Shown here in pieces: positions 15,508 through 24,831 of a stretch of 64,000 nucleotides of DNA; the stretch's first letter is position 1; every line of letters starts with the position of its first letter. The DNA lies in NCBI GenBank assembly GCA_049323755.1, contig JBMOPE010000006.1:1-64000 (forward strand). Direction: 5' to 3'. Made by a program: the position numbers and the translations under genes. Under the pieces are notes generated by a model. That model was not told the DNA's origin and searched no databases. It saw only the letters and a list, made by a program, of their open reading frames with translations. The stretch comes from BRHc4a sp049323755 (GTDB lineage Bacteria > Bacillota > Desulfotomaculia > Desulfotomaculales > Desulfocucumaceae).

Positions 15508-16460
15508 TGGATAACCACTCCGCTCTCTCCAATCTGGTTCAGAAGACCAAGTGAACGTCCTGTTGTATCAGTCTTGCCTTCCCCCCAGGGGAAAGGAAGT
15601 TCTGCAAGATTTAAAGCCACCATTGGGGTAGTCACTCCGGTTATTACCATTACCTCCTCAATCCTGTTAAAGTCCACAAAAGGATCAACAACAGCACTGT
15701 TAAAAAGCCCGGAGGGCTCCCTTCCGTATTCCCGGACCGACCCTATGGGAATTCCTTTGGGGAATAAACTTCCAAATCCTGATGTGACCACAACCTGTCC
15801 GCTGGAAATTTCGGCCCCCACAGGGATATGGACCATCCTTACCTGGCCGGGGTGGCTGGCCACCCCTTCAACCATTCCTGGAGCACGGTTTTCCTGAAGC
15901 AGTGAGGTCGCGCCACTGCGGGGATCAGTAATTAAAAGCACCTCGGAGGTTTTATGTGACACCGAGGTTACCCTCCCCACAAGACCCTGTTCGTTTATAA
16001 CGGTCATATTGGGCTTTATGCCATCTCCGGCTCCCTTGTTTATGGTAATCATTCCAAACCAGTTTCCAGGGTCCCTGCCTATAACAGCGGCCCCGGTTAC
16101 ATTAAAGCCAACGGCTGGCGCCACTTCGTTCTTAAAATCCAACAGTTTTTTAAGCCTGGCGTTTTCACTCTTAAGCTCATTCAGCTGCCTTTCAGTTCCC
16201 TCCAGTTCAGCTACTCTTTTTTTCATTAACTGATTCTCTTCAGCCGCATTGATAAGCATAAAAGGAAAGGACACCAGCCCTCTTAAGCGGTGCCCCAGGC
16301 TCATGGTTAACCCCTGCACGGGGGCAAGAATATCTCTTATGCCAGACTCCATGGGGGAAACACGAACCCGGCCGAATTCGGTATAGTTCATAACTACAAG
16401 AGTGGAGATTATCAAAACACCTAAAATAAAAATTTTTTTGGTGTTTCTCCTTAAAAACAC
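15504..16460 (-). CDS. mreC: rod shape-determining protein MreC
   Basis: 318 residues with an N-terminal membrane anchor (about 9-25), a coiled-coil at about 72-110 (AEENQLMKKRVAELEGTERQ) and the extracytoplasmic beta domain (VIGRDPGNWFGMITINKG, VVTSGFGSLFPKGIPIG). MreC scaffolds the elongation complex outside the membrane. The GTG start has GAGGTGA upstream. A gap of 193 bases separates it from mreB, longer than in most relatives. Confidence 0.95.
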   Translation of the reverse strand: MFLRRNTKKIFILGVLIISTLVVMNYTEFGRVRVSPMESGIRDILAPVQGLTMSLGHRLRGLVSFPFMLINAAEENQLMKKRVAELEGTERQLNELKSENARLKKLLDFKNEVAPAVGFNVTGAAVIGRDPGNWFGMITINKGAGDGIKPNMTVINEQGLVGRVTSVSHKTSEVLLITDPRSGATSLLQENRAPGMVEGVASHPGQVRMVHIPVGAEISSGQVVVTSGFGSLFPKGIPIGSVREYGREPSGLFNSAVVDPFVDFNRIEEVMVITGVTTPMVALNLAELPFPWGEGKTDTTGRSLGLLNQIGESGVVIQ

Positions 16461-16653
16461 ATAATCACCTCAAATATTTTACACTGGCAGCGCTAAAGGC
16501 TAACGTGAAGTACTCAGGAGTCACAACCTTATTTTATAACCTGCCAATGCACAAATCACCAGGAAAGTTAACCTTATAAAGACAACAATCCCCGAAGCAG
16601 CCAAAAGGCTTCCGGTGATCCTATAACCGGGAGTAATGCCATAACATAGTGAA

Positions 16654-17691
16654 TTACTTAATTTTCCGGGGATTTATAAGCACTCTTCTGAGCATGTCTA
16701 TATTTTCCAAAACCCTTCCGGTTCCGTACGCCACCGCAAGTAGGGGCTCGTCCGCCAGGTGAACCGGCATGCCAGTCCTTTCACTCACGAGGCGATCAAG
16801 ACCCCTTAGGAGGGATCCTCCTCCGGCCATGAATATTCCCCTGTCCATCAAATCTGCTGCCAACTCGGGAGGCGTTGCCTCCAATGTAGCCTTAATTGCT
16901 TCCAGTATGGCTGAGACTGGCTCTGAAAGAGCTTTAAAGACTTCCTCAGAGGTGATTTCCACTGTTTTTGGGAGGCCGGTAACCAGGTCCCTCCCACGAA
17001 TATCGAAATTCTCATTTACTTTGGGCTCATATGCAGTGCCTATTTCAATTTTTATTTCTTCGGCAGTCCTCTCTCCGATCATCAGATTATAGGTCTTTTT
17101 GACATGCTGGGCAATAGCTTCGTCCATTTCGTCCCCTGCAATTCTAATAGACCTGCTGGTAACTATGCCTCCGAGGGAAATAACCGCCACTTCGGTAGTT
17201 CCCCCACCAATGTCCACCACCATGTTTCCAGTAGGCTCGTGAACAGGCAGCCCCGCCCCTATGGCAGCAGCCATGGGCTCTTCAATCAGATAGGCCTCCC
17301 TGGCCCCGGCCTGCATTGCGGCTTCTCTTACCGCTCTTTCCTCAACAGCGGTAACCCCCGAGGGAACTGATACAACAACCCTGGGGTGAACCAGGAAAGT
17401 CTTGCCCCTTAGCGCCTTGTTTATAAAGTGCTTTATCATGCTCTGGGTAACGTCAAAATCAGCTATCACACCGTCTTTCATCGGGCGTATGGCCACAATG
17501 TTACCCGGTGTCCGGCCTATCATCTGCTTAGCTTCCTCACCCACGGCCATTACCTGGCCGCTGTCCTTCTGAATTGCCACAACTGAGGGCTCTCTTAAAA
17601 CTATTCCCTTTCCTTTGAAATATACCAATGAATTGGCGGTACCCAAATCTATGCCCATGTCCTTTGAGAAAAGACCGAACCCGAATCTCAT
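16654..17691 (-). CDS. mreB: rod shape-determining actin homologue MreB
   Basis: 345 residues, the family's standard length. The actin-like ATPase motifs are present: phosphate 1 MGIDLGTANSLVYFKGKG near residue 12, phosphate 2 MVVDIGGGTTEVAVISLGG, and the adenosine loop FMAGGGSLLRGLDRL. It polymerises under the membrane and steers the elongation machinery. It heads the mreBCD-mrdA unit and is 68 bases downstream of radC. Confidence 0.97.
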   Translation of the reverse strand: MRFGFGLFSKDMGIDLGTANSLVYFKGKGIVLREPSVVAIQKDSGQVMAVGEEAKQMIGRTPGNIVAIRPMKDGVIADFDVTQSMIKHFINKALRGKTFLVHPRVVVSVPSGVTAVEERAVREAAMQAGAREAYLIEEPMAAAIGAGLPVHEPTGNMVVDIGGGTTEVAVISLGGIVTSRSIRIAGDEMDEAIAQHVKKTYNLMIGERTAEEIKIEIGTAYEPKVNENFDIRGRDLVTGLPKTVEITSEEVFKALSEPVSAILEAIKATLEATPPELAADLMDRGIFMAGGGSLLRGLDRLVSERTGMPVHLADEPLLAVAYGTGRVLENIDMLRRVLINPRKIK

Positions 17692-17759
17692 CTTATTGCC
17701 CCTTTCATTATTAGACGATATATAAATTTTTTGCGATATATCGATTTTTTACGCAAGAA

Positions 17760-18446
17760 TTATATCATACCCAAAGCTTTTAAGCTGATAAATTTTTTAT
17801 CCCCGATAATTATGTGGTCCAAAACATCAATTCCGATCAAATCTCCAGCCTTTTTAAGCCTGTCGGTTATGTCCCTGTCTTCTGAACTGGGGGTAGGATC
17901 GCCGCTGGGGTGGTTGTGAACAAGTATAACTGCCGCAGCGCTCCTCTTAATGGCTGCCTTGAACAACTCCCTGGGATGAACCATTGAGGAATTCAGTGTC
18001 CCGATTGATATGGTCTCTCTGGCCATCACCTGGTGCTTGGTATTAAGCAGCAGGGCGCAAAAGTGCTCCCTGTCCAGGTGTCTCATATCCTCCATAACGA
18101 TTAATGCTGCGTCTTCCGGTCCCTTTATGGACGGGCGGGAGGAATCGGTAACAGAGGCAATCCTTTTTCCTATTTCTATTGCTGCCTTAAGCTGCACAGC
18201 CTTAGCCGGGCCAATTCCCTTTATAGCGCTTAATTCCTCAATGTTTGCCTGAATAAGGTTTTTAAGGCCCGAAAAGCAGCTTAAAACATCAGTGGCCAGT
18301 TCAACCGCGCTTTGTTCGGAATTTCCAGTCCTAAGAATAATGGCGATAAGCTCAGAGTCACTAAGGGCCTTGGCCCCCTCCCTCATAAGCCTTTCGCGGG
18401 GACGCTGGTCAGCCGGCATGTCCTTAATTTTTGCATGGTAAAGCAT
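17760..18446 (-). CDS. radC: RadC family JAB-domain protein
   Basis: 228 residues. The N-terminal helix-hairpin-helix region (ELSAIKGIGPAKAVQLKAAI) is followed by the JAMM metal motif VHNHPSGDPTPSSED. The historical link to DNA repair is not well supported and the true activity is unknown. The maf-radC-mre order matches B. subtilis. ATG start 12 bases after the maf stop. Confidence 0.95.
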   Translation of the reverse strand: MLYHAKIKDMPADQRPRERLMREGAKALSDSELIAIILRTGNSEQSAVELATDVLSCFSGLKNLIQANIEELSAIKGIGPAKAVQLKAAIEIGKRIASVTDSSRPSIKGPEDAALIVMEDMRHLDREHFCALLLNTKHQVMARETISIGTLNSSMVHPRELFKAAIKRSAAAVILVHNHPSGDPTPSSEDRDITDRLKKAGDLIGIDVLDHIIIGDKKFISLKALGMI

Positions 18447-18458
18447 GTAATAAACACC

Positions 18459-19073
18459 TTAACTACCGTAATTTACCGGTACAGATTTCATTACGTCAAC
18501 ACCAAAACTCTTTAAGACTCCGGCCAGTCTGGCCAGGGGCAAACCAACCACATTAAAGTAACAGCCCTCAATGCCTGTTACGAAAACTGATCCAAGGCCC
18601 TGAATTGCATAAGCACCGGCCTTGTCCGAAGGCTCTCCGGTATCAGCATACCTTTCCAGCTCTTCTTTCCCCGCCGGCCTAAAAAAAACACGGGTCTTTT
18701 CATGGGAAACATGGGATATGCCGGTTTCGGCATTGAAAACCGAAAGACCGGAGTATACGGTGTGCTCATCCCCCTGAAGGCAGGAGAGCATCTCGATAGC
18801 CTCTTCCCGGCTGCCCGGCTTCCCCATTATCCTGCCACGCCACACCACCACTGTATCCGAACCAATGACCAGCCCACGGTCCAGTTTTCCTGCCACCTCG
18901 CCGGCCTTCTGAGCGGCCAAAGCTTCAACCAGCCTTCCGGGGTCAGGGTTTTCATCTGCCCCGAAACTCTCGTCAACATTGCTTACCACCACGGCGAAAT
19001 CAAGCCCCAATTGCTGCAGCAGCTCTCTGCGCCTCGGCGAGGCTGATGCCAGGTATATGGGTATCAAGTTCAT
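18459..19073 (-). CDS. maf: Maf family nucleotide pyrophosphatase
   Basis: 204 residues. The signatures are ASASPRRRELLQQLGLDF (about 9-26), GSDTVVVWRGRIMGKPG and GAYAIQGLGSVFV. Maf proteins hydrolyse canonical or modified dTTP/UTP-type nucleotides and have been linked to division arrest in B. subtilis. It is encoded directly upstream of radC with 12 bases between. Confidence 0.95.
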   Translation of the reverse strand: MNLIPIYLASASPRRRELLQQLGLDFAVVVSNVDESFGADENPDPGRLVEALAAQKAGEVAGKLDRGLVIGSDTVVVWRGRIMGKPGSREEAIEMLSCLQGDEHTVYSGLSVFNAETGISHVSHEKTRVFFRPAGKEELERYADTGEPSDKAGAYAIQGLGSVFVTGIEGCYFNVVGLPLARLAGVLKSFGVDVMKSVPVNYGS

Positions 19074-19100
19074 TCCACCCCTTATTATATACGTAAATTA

Positions 19101-19364
19101 TTACAGCTTTCTATACACCCAGTACCCGATAATAAGCCCCAGCGCAGTCAGCGGCCCCAGGGCCATTTTAAATCCCAGTGTAATATTCATAAAGTGAAGG
19201 TCCAGCGTTGACGGCTCAAAACCTATTTTTGCCGTGGACTTAACAAAGGGAACGTAGGACCCGACGGCGTCAGCTGCAGCGCTTCCGGCCAGCCCCCCTA
19301 TCAGGAGCAGAAGGATAAGAACAGGAACACCTTTTGCGCCTTTATATGCAGCCATAAACATCAC
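19101..19364 (-). CDS. DUF4321 small membrane protein
   Basis: About 87 residues with two hydrophobic segments (GVPVLILLLLIGGLAGSAAA and the C-terminal ALGPLTALGLIIGYWVYRKL). It matches my recollection of DUF4321, found upstream of maf in Peptococcaceae. The role is unknown. A GTG at 19364 and an ATG one codon further are both possible starts. It probably heads the maf-radC-mre transcript, with 27 bases before maf. Confidence 0.75.
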   Translation of the reverse strand: MMFMAAYKGAKGVPVLILLLLIGGLAGSAAADAVGSYVPFVKSTAKIGFEPSTLDLHFMNITLGFKMALGPLTALGLIIGYWVYRKL

Positions 19365-19580
19365 CCGTTCACATTATTTTCTACAAATAGATACAATCTT
19401 AAATACCTTTTTCAGTTTATCATTTTGTGGCTTATTATGACAAGGCGTTCCCCAAAATTAAATAAACATGGTAACTAATGGTATATTAACACTTAAAAAG
19501 TAAATATAACTTCAGGTTTTATATTACTCCTTTTTCTATTAGAATAACCTTAATAGAAACTGTGCAATCGGAGGTATGAC

Positions 19581-20057
19581 ATGAAAAAAATAATGGCAGC
19601 ACTTTCATTGCTATTCTTACTGGCTGGTTGCGGTGTAAACGAACGGACCCCGGGAAAAGGGGAGAAATGGGTAAAGGTTTCCCGGGTAATAGACGGTGAC
19701 ACCTTTGAAATAATTAACAGCGGTAAAAAAGAAAGGGTTAGAATGATAGGAATAGATACCCCCGAAACGGTAAAGCCCGGGGCCAAGGTGGAGCCCCTTG
19801 GCCCCGAGGCCAGCAGCTACACTAAAAAAGCCATAGAAGGAAAAAAGGTGCGTATAGAGCTCGATGTGCAGGAGCGTGATAAATATGGGAGAATACTGGC
19901 ATACGTTTACCTTGAGGACGGAGCCCTTCTGAACGCAAGGCTTTTGGAGGAGGGCCTGGCGGTTATTATGACGGTCCCTCCCAATGTCCGGATGGCCGAT
20001 GACTTTTATAAGCTACAAAAGAATGCACGGGAGCATAAAAAAGGGGTTTGGAAATAA
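19581..20057 (+). CDS. secreted thermonuclease-like (SNase) lipoprotein
   Basis: 158 residues. A lipoprotein signal ends in the lipobox LLAGC (Cys at about 18). The staphylococcal nuclease fold retains the catalytic set: arginine and aspartate/glutamate in RVRMIGIDTPE, and the second arginine in RDKYGRILAYVYL. It should be a calcium-dependent nuclease tethered outside the membrane, for scavenging or DNA turnover. The ATG start has CGGAGG 7 bases upstream. It is monocistronic, followed at once by a terminator, and convergent with the permease gene. Confidence 0.92.
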   Translation: MKKIMAALSLLFLLAGCGVNERTPGKGEKWVKVSRVIDGDTFEIINSGKKERVRMIGIDTPETVKPGAKVEPLGPEASSYTKKAIEGKKVRIELDVQERDKYGRILAYVYLEDGALLNARLLEEGLAVIMTVPPNVRMADDFYKLQKNAREHKKGVWK

Positions 20058-20071
20058 TCCAAACCCCTTTT
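20039..20071. terminator. bidirectional terminator
   Basis: AAAGGGGTTTGGA pairs with TCCAAACCCCTTTT across the nuclease stop codon. T-rich tails lie on both sides; it serves the nuclease gene and the convergent permease gene. Confidence 0.85.
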
Positions 20072-20086
20072 GATTTAATTTACCAA

Positions 20087-21496
20087 CTAGCTGTTAAGTG
20101 ACTTTTCCGAAGAAATCTCCTGCTGGTACGCCTCCAGCTTCTTATTGAAAGGTACCATTAAAATTGCCAGGAGAACTCCCACAGCCAGTGTTCCAACCAG
20201 GGAAACAATTCCGGGGAAGTAGTACCAGAACAGCAGGTAAGCCGTAGAAATAACTATTGACATGAGCATCAAAGGGAAGGCCACCTTCATAAATCCTACG
20301 AAGGTAATATGGGTACCCCTCTTTTCAGCCATACCTATAACCACAACGTTGGCCGAGGCTCCTATAATGGTGCCGTTTCCTCCAAGACATGCCCCCAGGG
20401 AAAGGGACCACCACAGGAAATTGATATTTTCTATACCACCCAGCCTTCCCATGTCCTGAATGAGAGGTATCATGGTGGCCACAAAGGGGATGTTGTCCAC
20501 AAAGGCCGACGCTATTGCCGAGATCCACAATATCAGCAGGCCAGATGAAACCACCTCTCCCCCGGTAACCTCAAGTGAGAACCTTGCAATGGCCTCAATA
20601 ACACCCACATGCTCCAGGGCACCTACAATAACGAATAATCCGGCGAAGAAGAATATTACCGGCCACTCCACAGCATGGAGGGCGTGCTCCGGGTCCTGCC
20701 TGGACAGAAGCAGCAGGAGGCTGGCTCCGCTTAAGGCGATTACCGACGACTCCAGGTGAACAAACTGGTGCAGTATAAATCCCGAAACGGTAAGGAAAAG
20801 CACCAGCATGCATTTTTTAAGCAGTACAGGATCCTTTATCTCATCATTTTCATTCAGTTCCATTATGCTTTTCTGCAGCTCAGGCCTGGTAACAAGCTGT
20901 TTTCTGTATATCATCCGAAGTAAGAATAAAGTTAATACATATACCACCACAATCACCGGGGTAAGGTTAATCATGAAGTCCATAAATCCAAGGCTTGTCT
21001 TACTCCCGATCATTATATTAGGCGGGTCACCGATGAGTGTGGCGGTGCCCCCTACATTTGACGCAATTATTTCAACTATTAAAAACGGAAGAGGGTTTAG
21101 TTCCAGCTTTTGGGCTATGGCAAAGGTTACGGGCACTATAAGCAATACAGTGGTGACGTTGTCAAGAAAGGCTGAAAGCACCGCGGTAACAAGAGCCAAG
21201 GCTGCCATAATCTTCAGGGGGTGCCCACCGGAATTCCTGGCGGCCTTTATGGCCAGGTATTCAAATACCCCGGTCTGCCTTGTTATACCTACAATGATCA
21301 TCATTCCCACCAGCAGGCCAATAGTGTTGAAGTCTATAGAATGGATTGCCTCTTCGGTGCTGAGAATTTTGCCCAGGGCAATCAGCGCTGCCCCCACCAG
21401 AGCCACAACGGCCCTGTGAATTTTTTCTGATACTATTACGGCATAAGTGATTAAGAATACTGCTACAGCAAAAGTTACCTGAAAATCTCCAAACAA
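20087..21496 (-). CDS. ArsB/NhaD/SLC13-superfamily permease
   Basis: 469 residues with about 11-12 hydrophobic segments. The duplicated signature of the ion transporter superfamily is visible (FLDNVTTVLLIVPVTFA and AFVDNIPFVATMIPLIQDMG), with NVGGTATLIGDPPN and GGNGTIIGASANVVVIG as the two substrate-loop motifs. Members move arsenite, citrate/dicarboxylates or sodium/protons; no ars genes are nearby, so the substrate is open. Its isolated position suggests its own promoter. Confidence 0.85.
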   Translation of the reverse strand: MFGDFQVTFAVAVFLITYAVIVSEKIHRAVVALVGAALIALGKILSTEEAIHSIDFNTIGLLVGMMIIVGITRQTGVFEYLAIKAARNSGGHPLKIMAALALVTAVLSAFLDNVTTVLLIVPVTFAIAQKLELNPLPFLIVEIIASNVGGTATLIGDPPNIMIGSKTSLGFMDFMINLTPVIVVVYVLTLFLLRMIYRKQLVTRPELQKSIMELNENDEIKDPVLLKKCMLVLFLTVSGFILHQFVHLESSVIALSGASLLLLLSRQDPEHALHAVEWPVIFFFAGLFVIVGALEHVGVIEAIARFSLEVTGGEVVSSGLLILWISAIASAFVDNIPFVATMIPLIQDMGRLGGIENINFLWWSLSLGACLGGNGTIIGASANVVVIGMAEKRGTHITFVGFMKVAFPLMLMSIVISTAYLLFWYYFPGIVSLVGTLAVGVLLAILMVPFNKKLEAYQQEISSEKSLNS

Positions 21497-21566
21497 AAGC
21501 TCTCTCCCCCAACTTTAAAAAAATATATATCTTATCCCCAAAAGGGCTTGTTTTTAACTTTATTTC

Positions 21567-21608
21567 ACAAGACAGGGGGGTGGTGCATATACCATCCCCC
21601 TGTCTTGT
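21567..21608. repeat. 18-bp-stem inverted repeat
   Basis: An 18-bp stem with one G-T wobble runs from 21567-21584 to 21591-21608 (ACAAGACAGGGGG and its complement), with loop GCATAT. It sits between two minus-strand genes with no long T-run. It may be a terminator for the penicillin-binding-protein gene or a processing site. The rest of 21497-21857 is AT-rich with no gene seen. Confidence 0.7.
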
Positions 21609-21857
21609 ATTTCCTGGCTTTCAGTCACTACATAGGGGATTTTGCGACTCCCCTCCCGGTAAGCCGAAACATTGAAACCCTTATAAAAGGTCAATGCGTT
21701 TGTACTATATTTCATTTTCATAAATTATATCCCAAGTTCTTAGTGCTATCAATATATTTTTTGCTGCAATGTAGAGACAAAAATGGGGGGCAAATAAAAT
21801 AAATTTATAATAAGAATTTATTTTCACCTGTATTCAGAATATTCCTTCTTATTTAAA

Positions 21858-24074
21858 TTATTTTTTTGTAGGGGCAAATTCCACTGTAACAATTGTTCCC
21901 CTGACAACCCTTTCTCCAGGATGGGGCGATTGGCTAACAGCATAACCGCTCCCTGTGGTTTTTAAATTTAAACCTACACGCTGGAGTACCGATCCTGTCC
22001 TTCTTATAGTGAGTCCGGTAATATCCGGGACAATAACACTGGCCGAAGGGTCCTGGGCTCCCACTTTGAGATTTACGGATGTCCCCCTGGGAACAAAGCT
22101 GCCACCTGCCGGCTTTTGCTCAGCCACAAAGCCCGCCTTTCCTGCCGGGCCTGGCCTCAAACCGCACTCCTCCAGGTATTTACGGGCATCATCTACGGGA
22201 AAACCTATTATATTGGGAACCATAACTTTTATTTCACCCGGTGGCACCTGGGGTTTTTCCTCTTGTTTTATCATGTCTTTGGGCCCCTTCAGGTCAGGAT
22301 TTTCAGGGACACTGAGGTAATGAAGGGTTTCCCCGGCAACTGCCTGAAATACCGGTGCTGCAACCTCACTGCCATAATAGTGTTCTCCCTTGGGCTCGGC
22401 CACCAATACCAGAACGGCAATCCTTGGATTATCAGCCGGGGCGAATCCGGCAAAGGAAGAAACATATTTTCCCTGCTCGTATCCCGTTTGACCGGGAACC
22501 TGAGCCGTTCCGGTTTTTCCGGCAACGGCATATCCTTCTACATGGGCCCTCTTTCCGGAACCTTCCAATATCACCTTTTGGAGAAGCCCGGCCATTTTTT
22601 GTGATGTATTCTTTGAAATGACCTGTCTTACTACCTGTGGCTCGGTATAAGTAATCTGCTTACTTTTCGGGTCCTCTACCCCTTTTAGAAGGCGCGGCTT
22701 TACCAGGGTACCCCCGTTGGCAAGCGAAGAAACCGCTGTTATAAGCTGTATTGGAGTTACAGCAATAGACTGGCCTATTGACATGGTGGCCAGATCCAGT
22801 TCTGTAGCCTTTTCCTCCGGAATAATCAAACCAATTTCCTCACCGGGCAAATCGATACCTGTCTTCTGGCCAAAGCCAAAGCCCCTGAGGTATTTATACA
22901 CTATTTCCTTTCCAGACCTCAGGCCTGTCTCAATAAAGACAGGGTTGCAGGAGTTCTGAACCCCCTCGGCAAAGGACTGCGCCCCATGTCCGCCACGGTC
23001 CCAGCAGTTTATTTTTTTGTTCTTGACAATAATGAAGCCGGGGTCGTAAAACCTATCACTCTCCCGAACCGTCCCTTCCTCCAAGGCCATAGCCGCCACA
23101 AGCATTTTAAGAGTCGATCCGGGCTCATAGTTATAATGTAGGGCCGGGTTAAAGCTCCAGACCTGCTGGGGAAAGGCTGTATATTTTGCAGGATCGTAAC
23201 TTGGCCTGGCACCCATAGCCAGTATCTCGCCGCTGGAAGGGTCCATGACTATTATCGCAGCCTTGCTGGGCTGGTACATCTGGTCAATCTTGTCCAATTC
23301 ACGCTCGACATAATACTGTATGGTCTGATCTATGGTAAGCACAATATTTTTCCCGGGAACAGGAGGGATAAATCCGGTTTTTGTCTGGGGAAGTTCTCTG
23401 CCGCTGGCGTCAGACTCAGTAATAAGCCGGCCTGAAACACCTGACAGCTCATTGTCATATGCCTTTTCCAAACCGCCCCTGGCAGAGGGGTCCATACCTA
23501 CAAATCCCAGGACGTGAGCCGCCATGTTTCCCTGGGGGTAGGATCTCATACTCCCGTCAACAAAACCAATCCCTGTTACTTTATATTCCTTTATGAGGTC
23601 TTCTATAATTTTGCAGGAATCGTAATCAACCCTGTGTTTAAGCCAGGAAAAGGAATTTTTAGAGTCAACTGTCTTTACCAAATTGGCTTCATCGATCTGC
23701 AGCGTTGCTGAGATTTCCCTTATTACCTTTTCCCTTACGGCCTTTTCTCTTTCTTTCTTATCCTCCCCCTCAGCCGCCGGGACCTTGAAAGAAAATATAT
23801 CCGGGTTTATGTATATGGACTTGACAGGTGAATTGCCAACCAGCTCAATATGGTTACGGTCGTATATGATTCCCCTTTGGGGCTCGATTATCTCGTCTTT
23901 TGCCCTTACCTCGGTGGCTTTTCTGCTTAGTTCTTCTCCCTTAACCAATTGAAGCCAGGAAAGCCTAAACAGTAGAGCGACAAATAAAACCGCAAATAAT
24001 ATAAATAGCCCTGCCAGCCTTTTTTTGTTATACCACTCACCAGTCAATTTCTCACCCCCGCCAGTCCGGCCCAC
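21858..24074 (-). CDS. PASTA-domain class B penicillin-binding protein (SpoVD/FtsI type)
   Basis: 738 residues. A membrane anchor lies near 20-38, the dimerisation domain starts at PQRGIIYDRNHIELVGNSP, and the transpeptidase motifs STLK, SCNPVF and KTGTAQVPG follow. Two PASTA domains close the protein (VMVPNIIGFPVDDARKYLEE and VIVPDITGLTIRRTGSVLQR). Two PASTA repeats fit FtsI/Pbp2B or the sporulation cortex enzyme SpoVD. Lying outside the division cluster and alone, I cannot choose. GTG 24074 is taken as start; a TTG at 24047 behind GGGGGTGAG is an alternative. Confidence 0.88.
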   Translation of the reverse strand: MGRTGGGEKLTGEWYNKKRLAGLFILFAVLFVALLFRLSWLQLVKGEELSRKATEVRAKDEIIEPQRGIIYDRNHIELVGNSPVKSIYINPDIFSFKVPAAEGEDKKEREKAVREKVIREISATLQIDEANLVKTVDSKNSFSWLKHRVDYDSCKIIEDLIKEYKVTGIGFVDGSMRSYPQGNMAAHVLGFVGMDPSARGGLEKAYDNELSGVSGRLITESDASGRELPQTKTGFIPPVPGKNIVLTIDQTIQYYVERELDKIDQMYQPSKAAIIVMDPSSGEILAMGARPSYDPAKYTAFPQQVWSFNPALHYNYEPGSTLKMLVAAMALEEGTVRESDRFYDPGFIIVKNKKINCWDRGGHGAQSFAEGVQNSCNPVFIETGLRSGKEIVYKYLRGFGFGQKTGIDLPGEEIGLIIPEEKATELDLATMSIGQSIAVTPIQLITAVSSLANGGTLVKPRLLKGVEDPKSKQITYTEPQVVRQVISKNTSQKMAGLLQKVILEGSGKRAHVEGYAVAGKTGTAQVPGQTGYEQGKYVSSFAGFAPADNPRIAVLVLVAEPKGEHYYGSEVAAPVFQAVAGETLHYLSVPENPDLKGPKDMIKQEEKPQVPPGEIKVMVPNIIGFPVDDARKYLEECGLRPGPAGKAGFVAEQKPAGGSFVPRGTSVNLKVGAQDPSASVIVPDITGLTIRRTGSVLQRVGLNLKTTGSGYAVSQSPHPGERVVRGTIVTVEFAPTKK

Positions 24075-24080
24075 TCCTAT

Positions 24081-24722
24081 TTACCTTACCATGAACGGAG
24101 TGCTGAATTCTTCCGCCAGGTGGCTTCTATCATTTAAAAGCGCTAAAATACCGCTTTCCCAGTCGGAAAAGTCAATTATATTGAGAGCCGCGTTATCCTG
24201 TCTTATCCTCCAGTGATTGTTCAAATCCATCTTCAAAACAGTTCCCACAAGGCACCTTACCGGACCTCCATGGCACACAACGGCCACGTGTTCTCCCGCA
24301 TGCCTTTCAACAATAGCCCTGACGGCTGGAATAACTCTTGCTACCAGATCGTTTAGACATTCTCCCCCGGGTATTCTCATACTGAGCGGGGCAGACCACC
24401 ATTTCATTGCCATATCCCCGTATTTATCCTTTATCTGCTTGAAGGTGAGCCCTTCCCACTCACCAAAGTTCAACTCCCTCAATGCGCGGTCGGGGATAAC
24501 TTCTATGCCCCTGGATGCCGCTATTTCACGGGCTGTTTCCACGGCCCTTCCCAAATCACTGCAGTAAATGGCTGACATGGGGCGTGAAGCCAGTCGCCCG
24601 GCCAAAGCCCTGGCCTGTTCAATCCCTCTTTCCGAAAGAGGAATATCAGCGTGTCCCTGAAGTTTCATTTCACTGTTCCAAACTGTCTCACCGTGCCTTA
24701 TAAGATATAAACGGCAGTTCAT
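24081..24722 (-). CDS. cobC: histidine phosphatase, probable alpha-ribazole phosphatase
   Basis: 213 residues with the phosphohistidine motif LIRHGETVWNS (H9 or so) and the second catalytic histidine in VAVVCHGGPVRCL. The superfamily also holds phosphoglycerate mutases, but placement at the end of a cobalamin operon indicates CobC, which removes the 5'-phosphate of alpha-ribazole or of adenosylcobalamin phosphate. The ATG start has GGAGAGATG upstream. It is 110 bases after cobS. Confidence 0.82.
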   Translation of the reverse strand: MNCRLYLIRHGETVWNSEMKLQGHADIPLSERGIEQARALAGRLASRPMSAIYCSDLGRAVETAREIAASRGIEVIPDRALRELNFGEWEGLTFKQIKDKYGDMAMKWWSAPLSMRIPGGECLNDLVARVIPAVRAIVERHAGEHVAVVCHGGPVRCLVGTVLKMDLNNHWRIRQDNAALNIIDFSDWESGILALLNDRSHLAEEFSTPFMVR

Positions 24723-24831
24723 GTTTTCATCTCTCCAAACAACCGGGCAAAATTTTTATAACCTAGAGTGAGGCTAACAGATTAAAGATTTGATGGCAGG
24801 TATAATTTTTCCTTCCCCGTTACCCAAACAC

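Noticed and set aside
16521..16604. 27-residue hydrophobic micro-ORF between mreB and mreC (TTG start)
   Set aside because: The peptide looks like a membrane segment, but there is no convincing ribosome binding site and it is too short to support without conservation.
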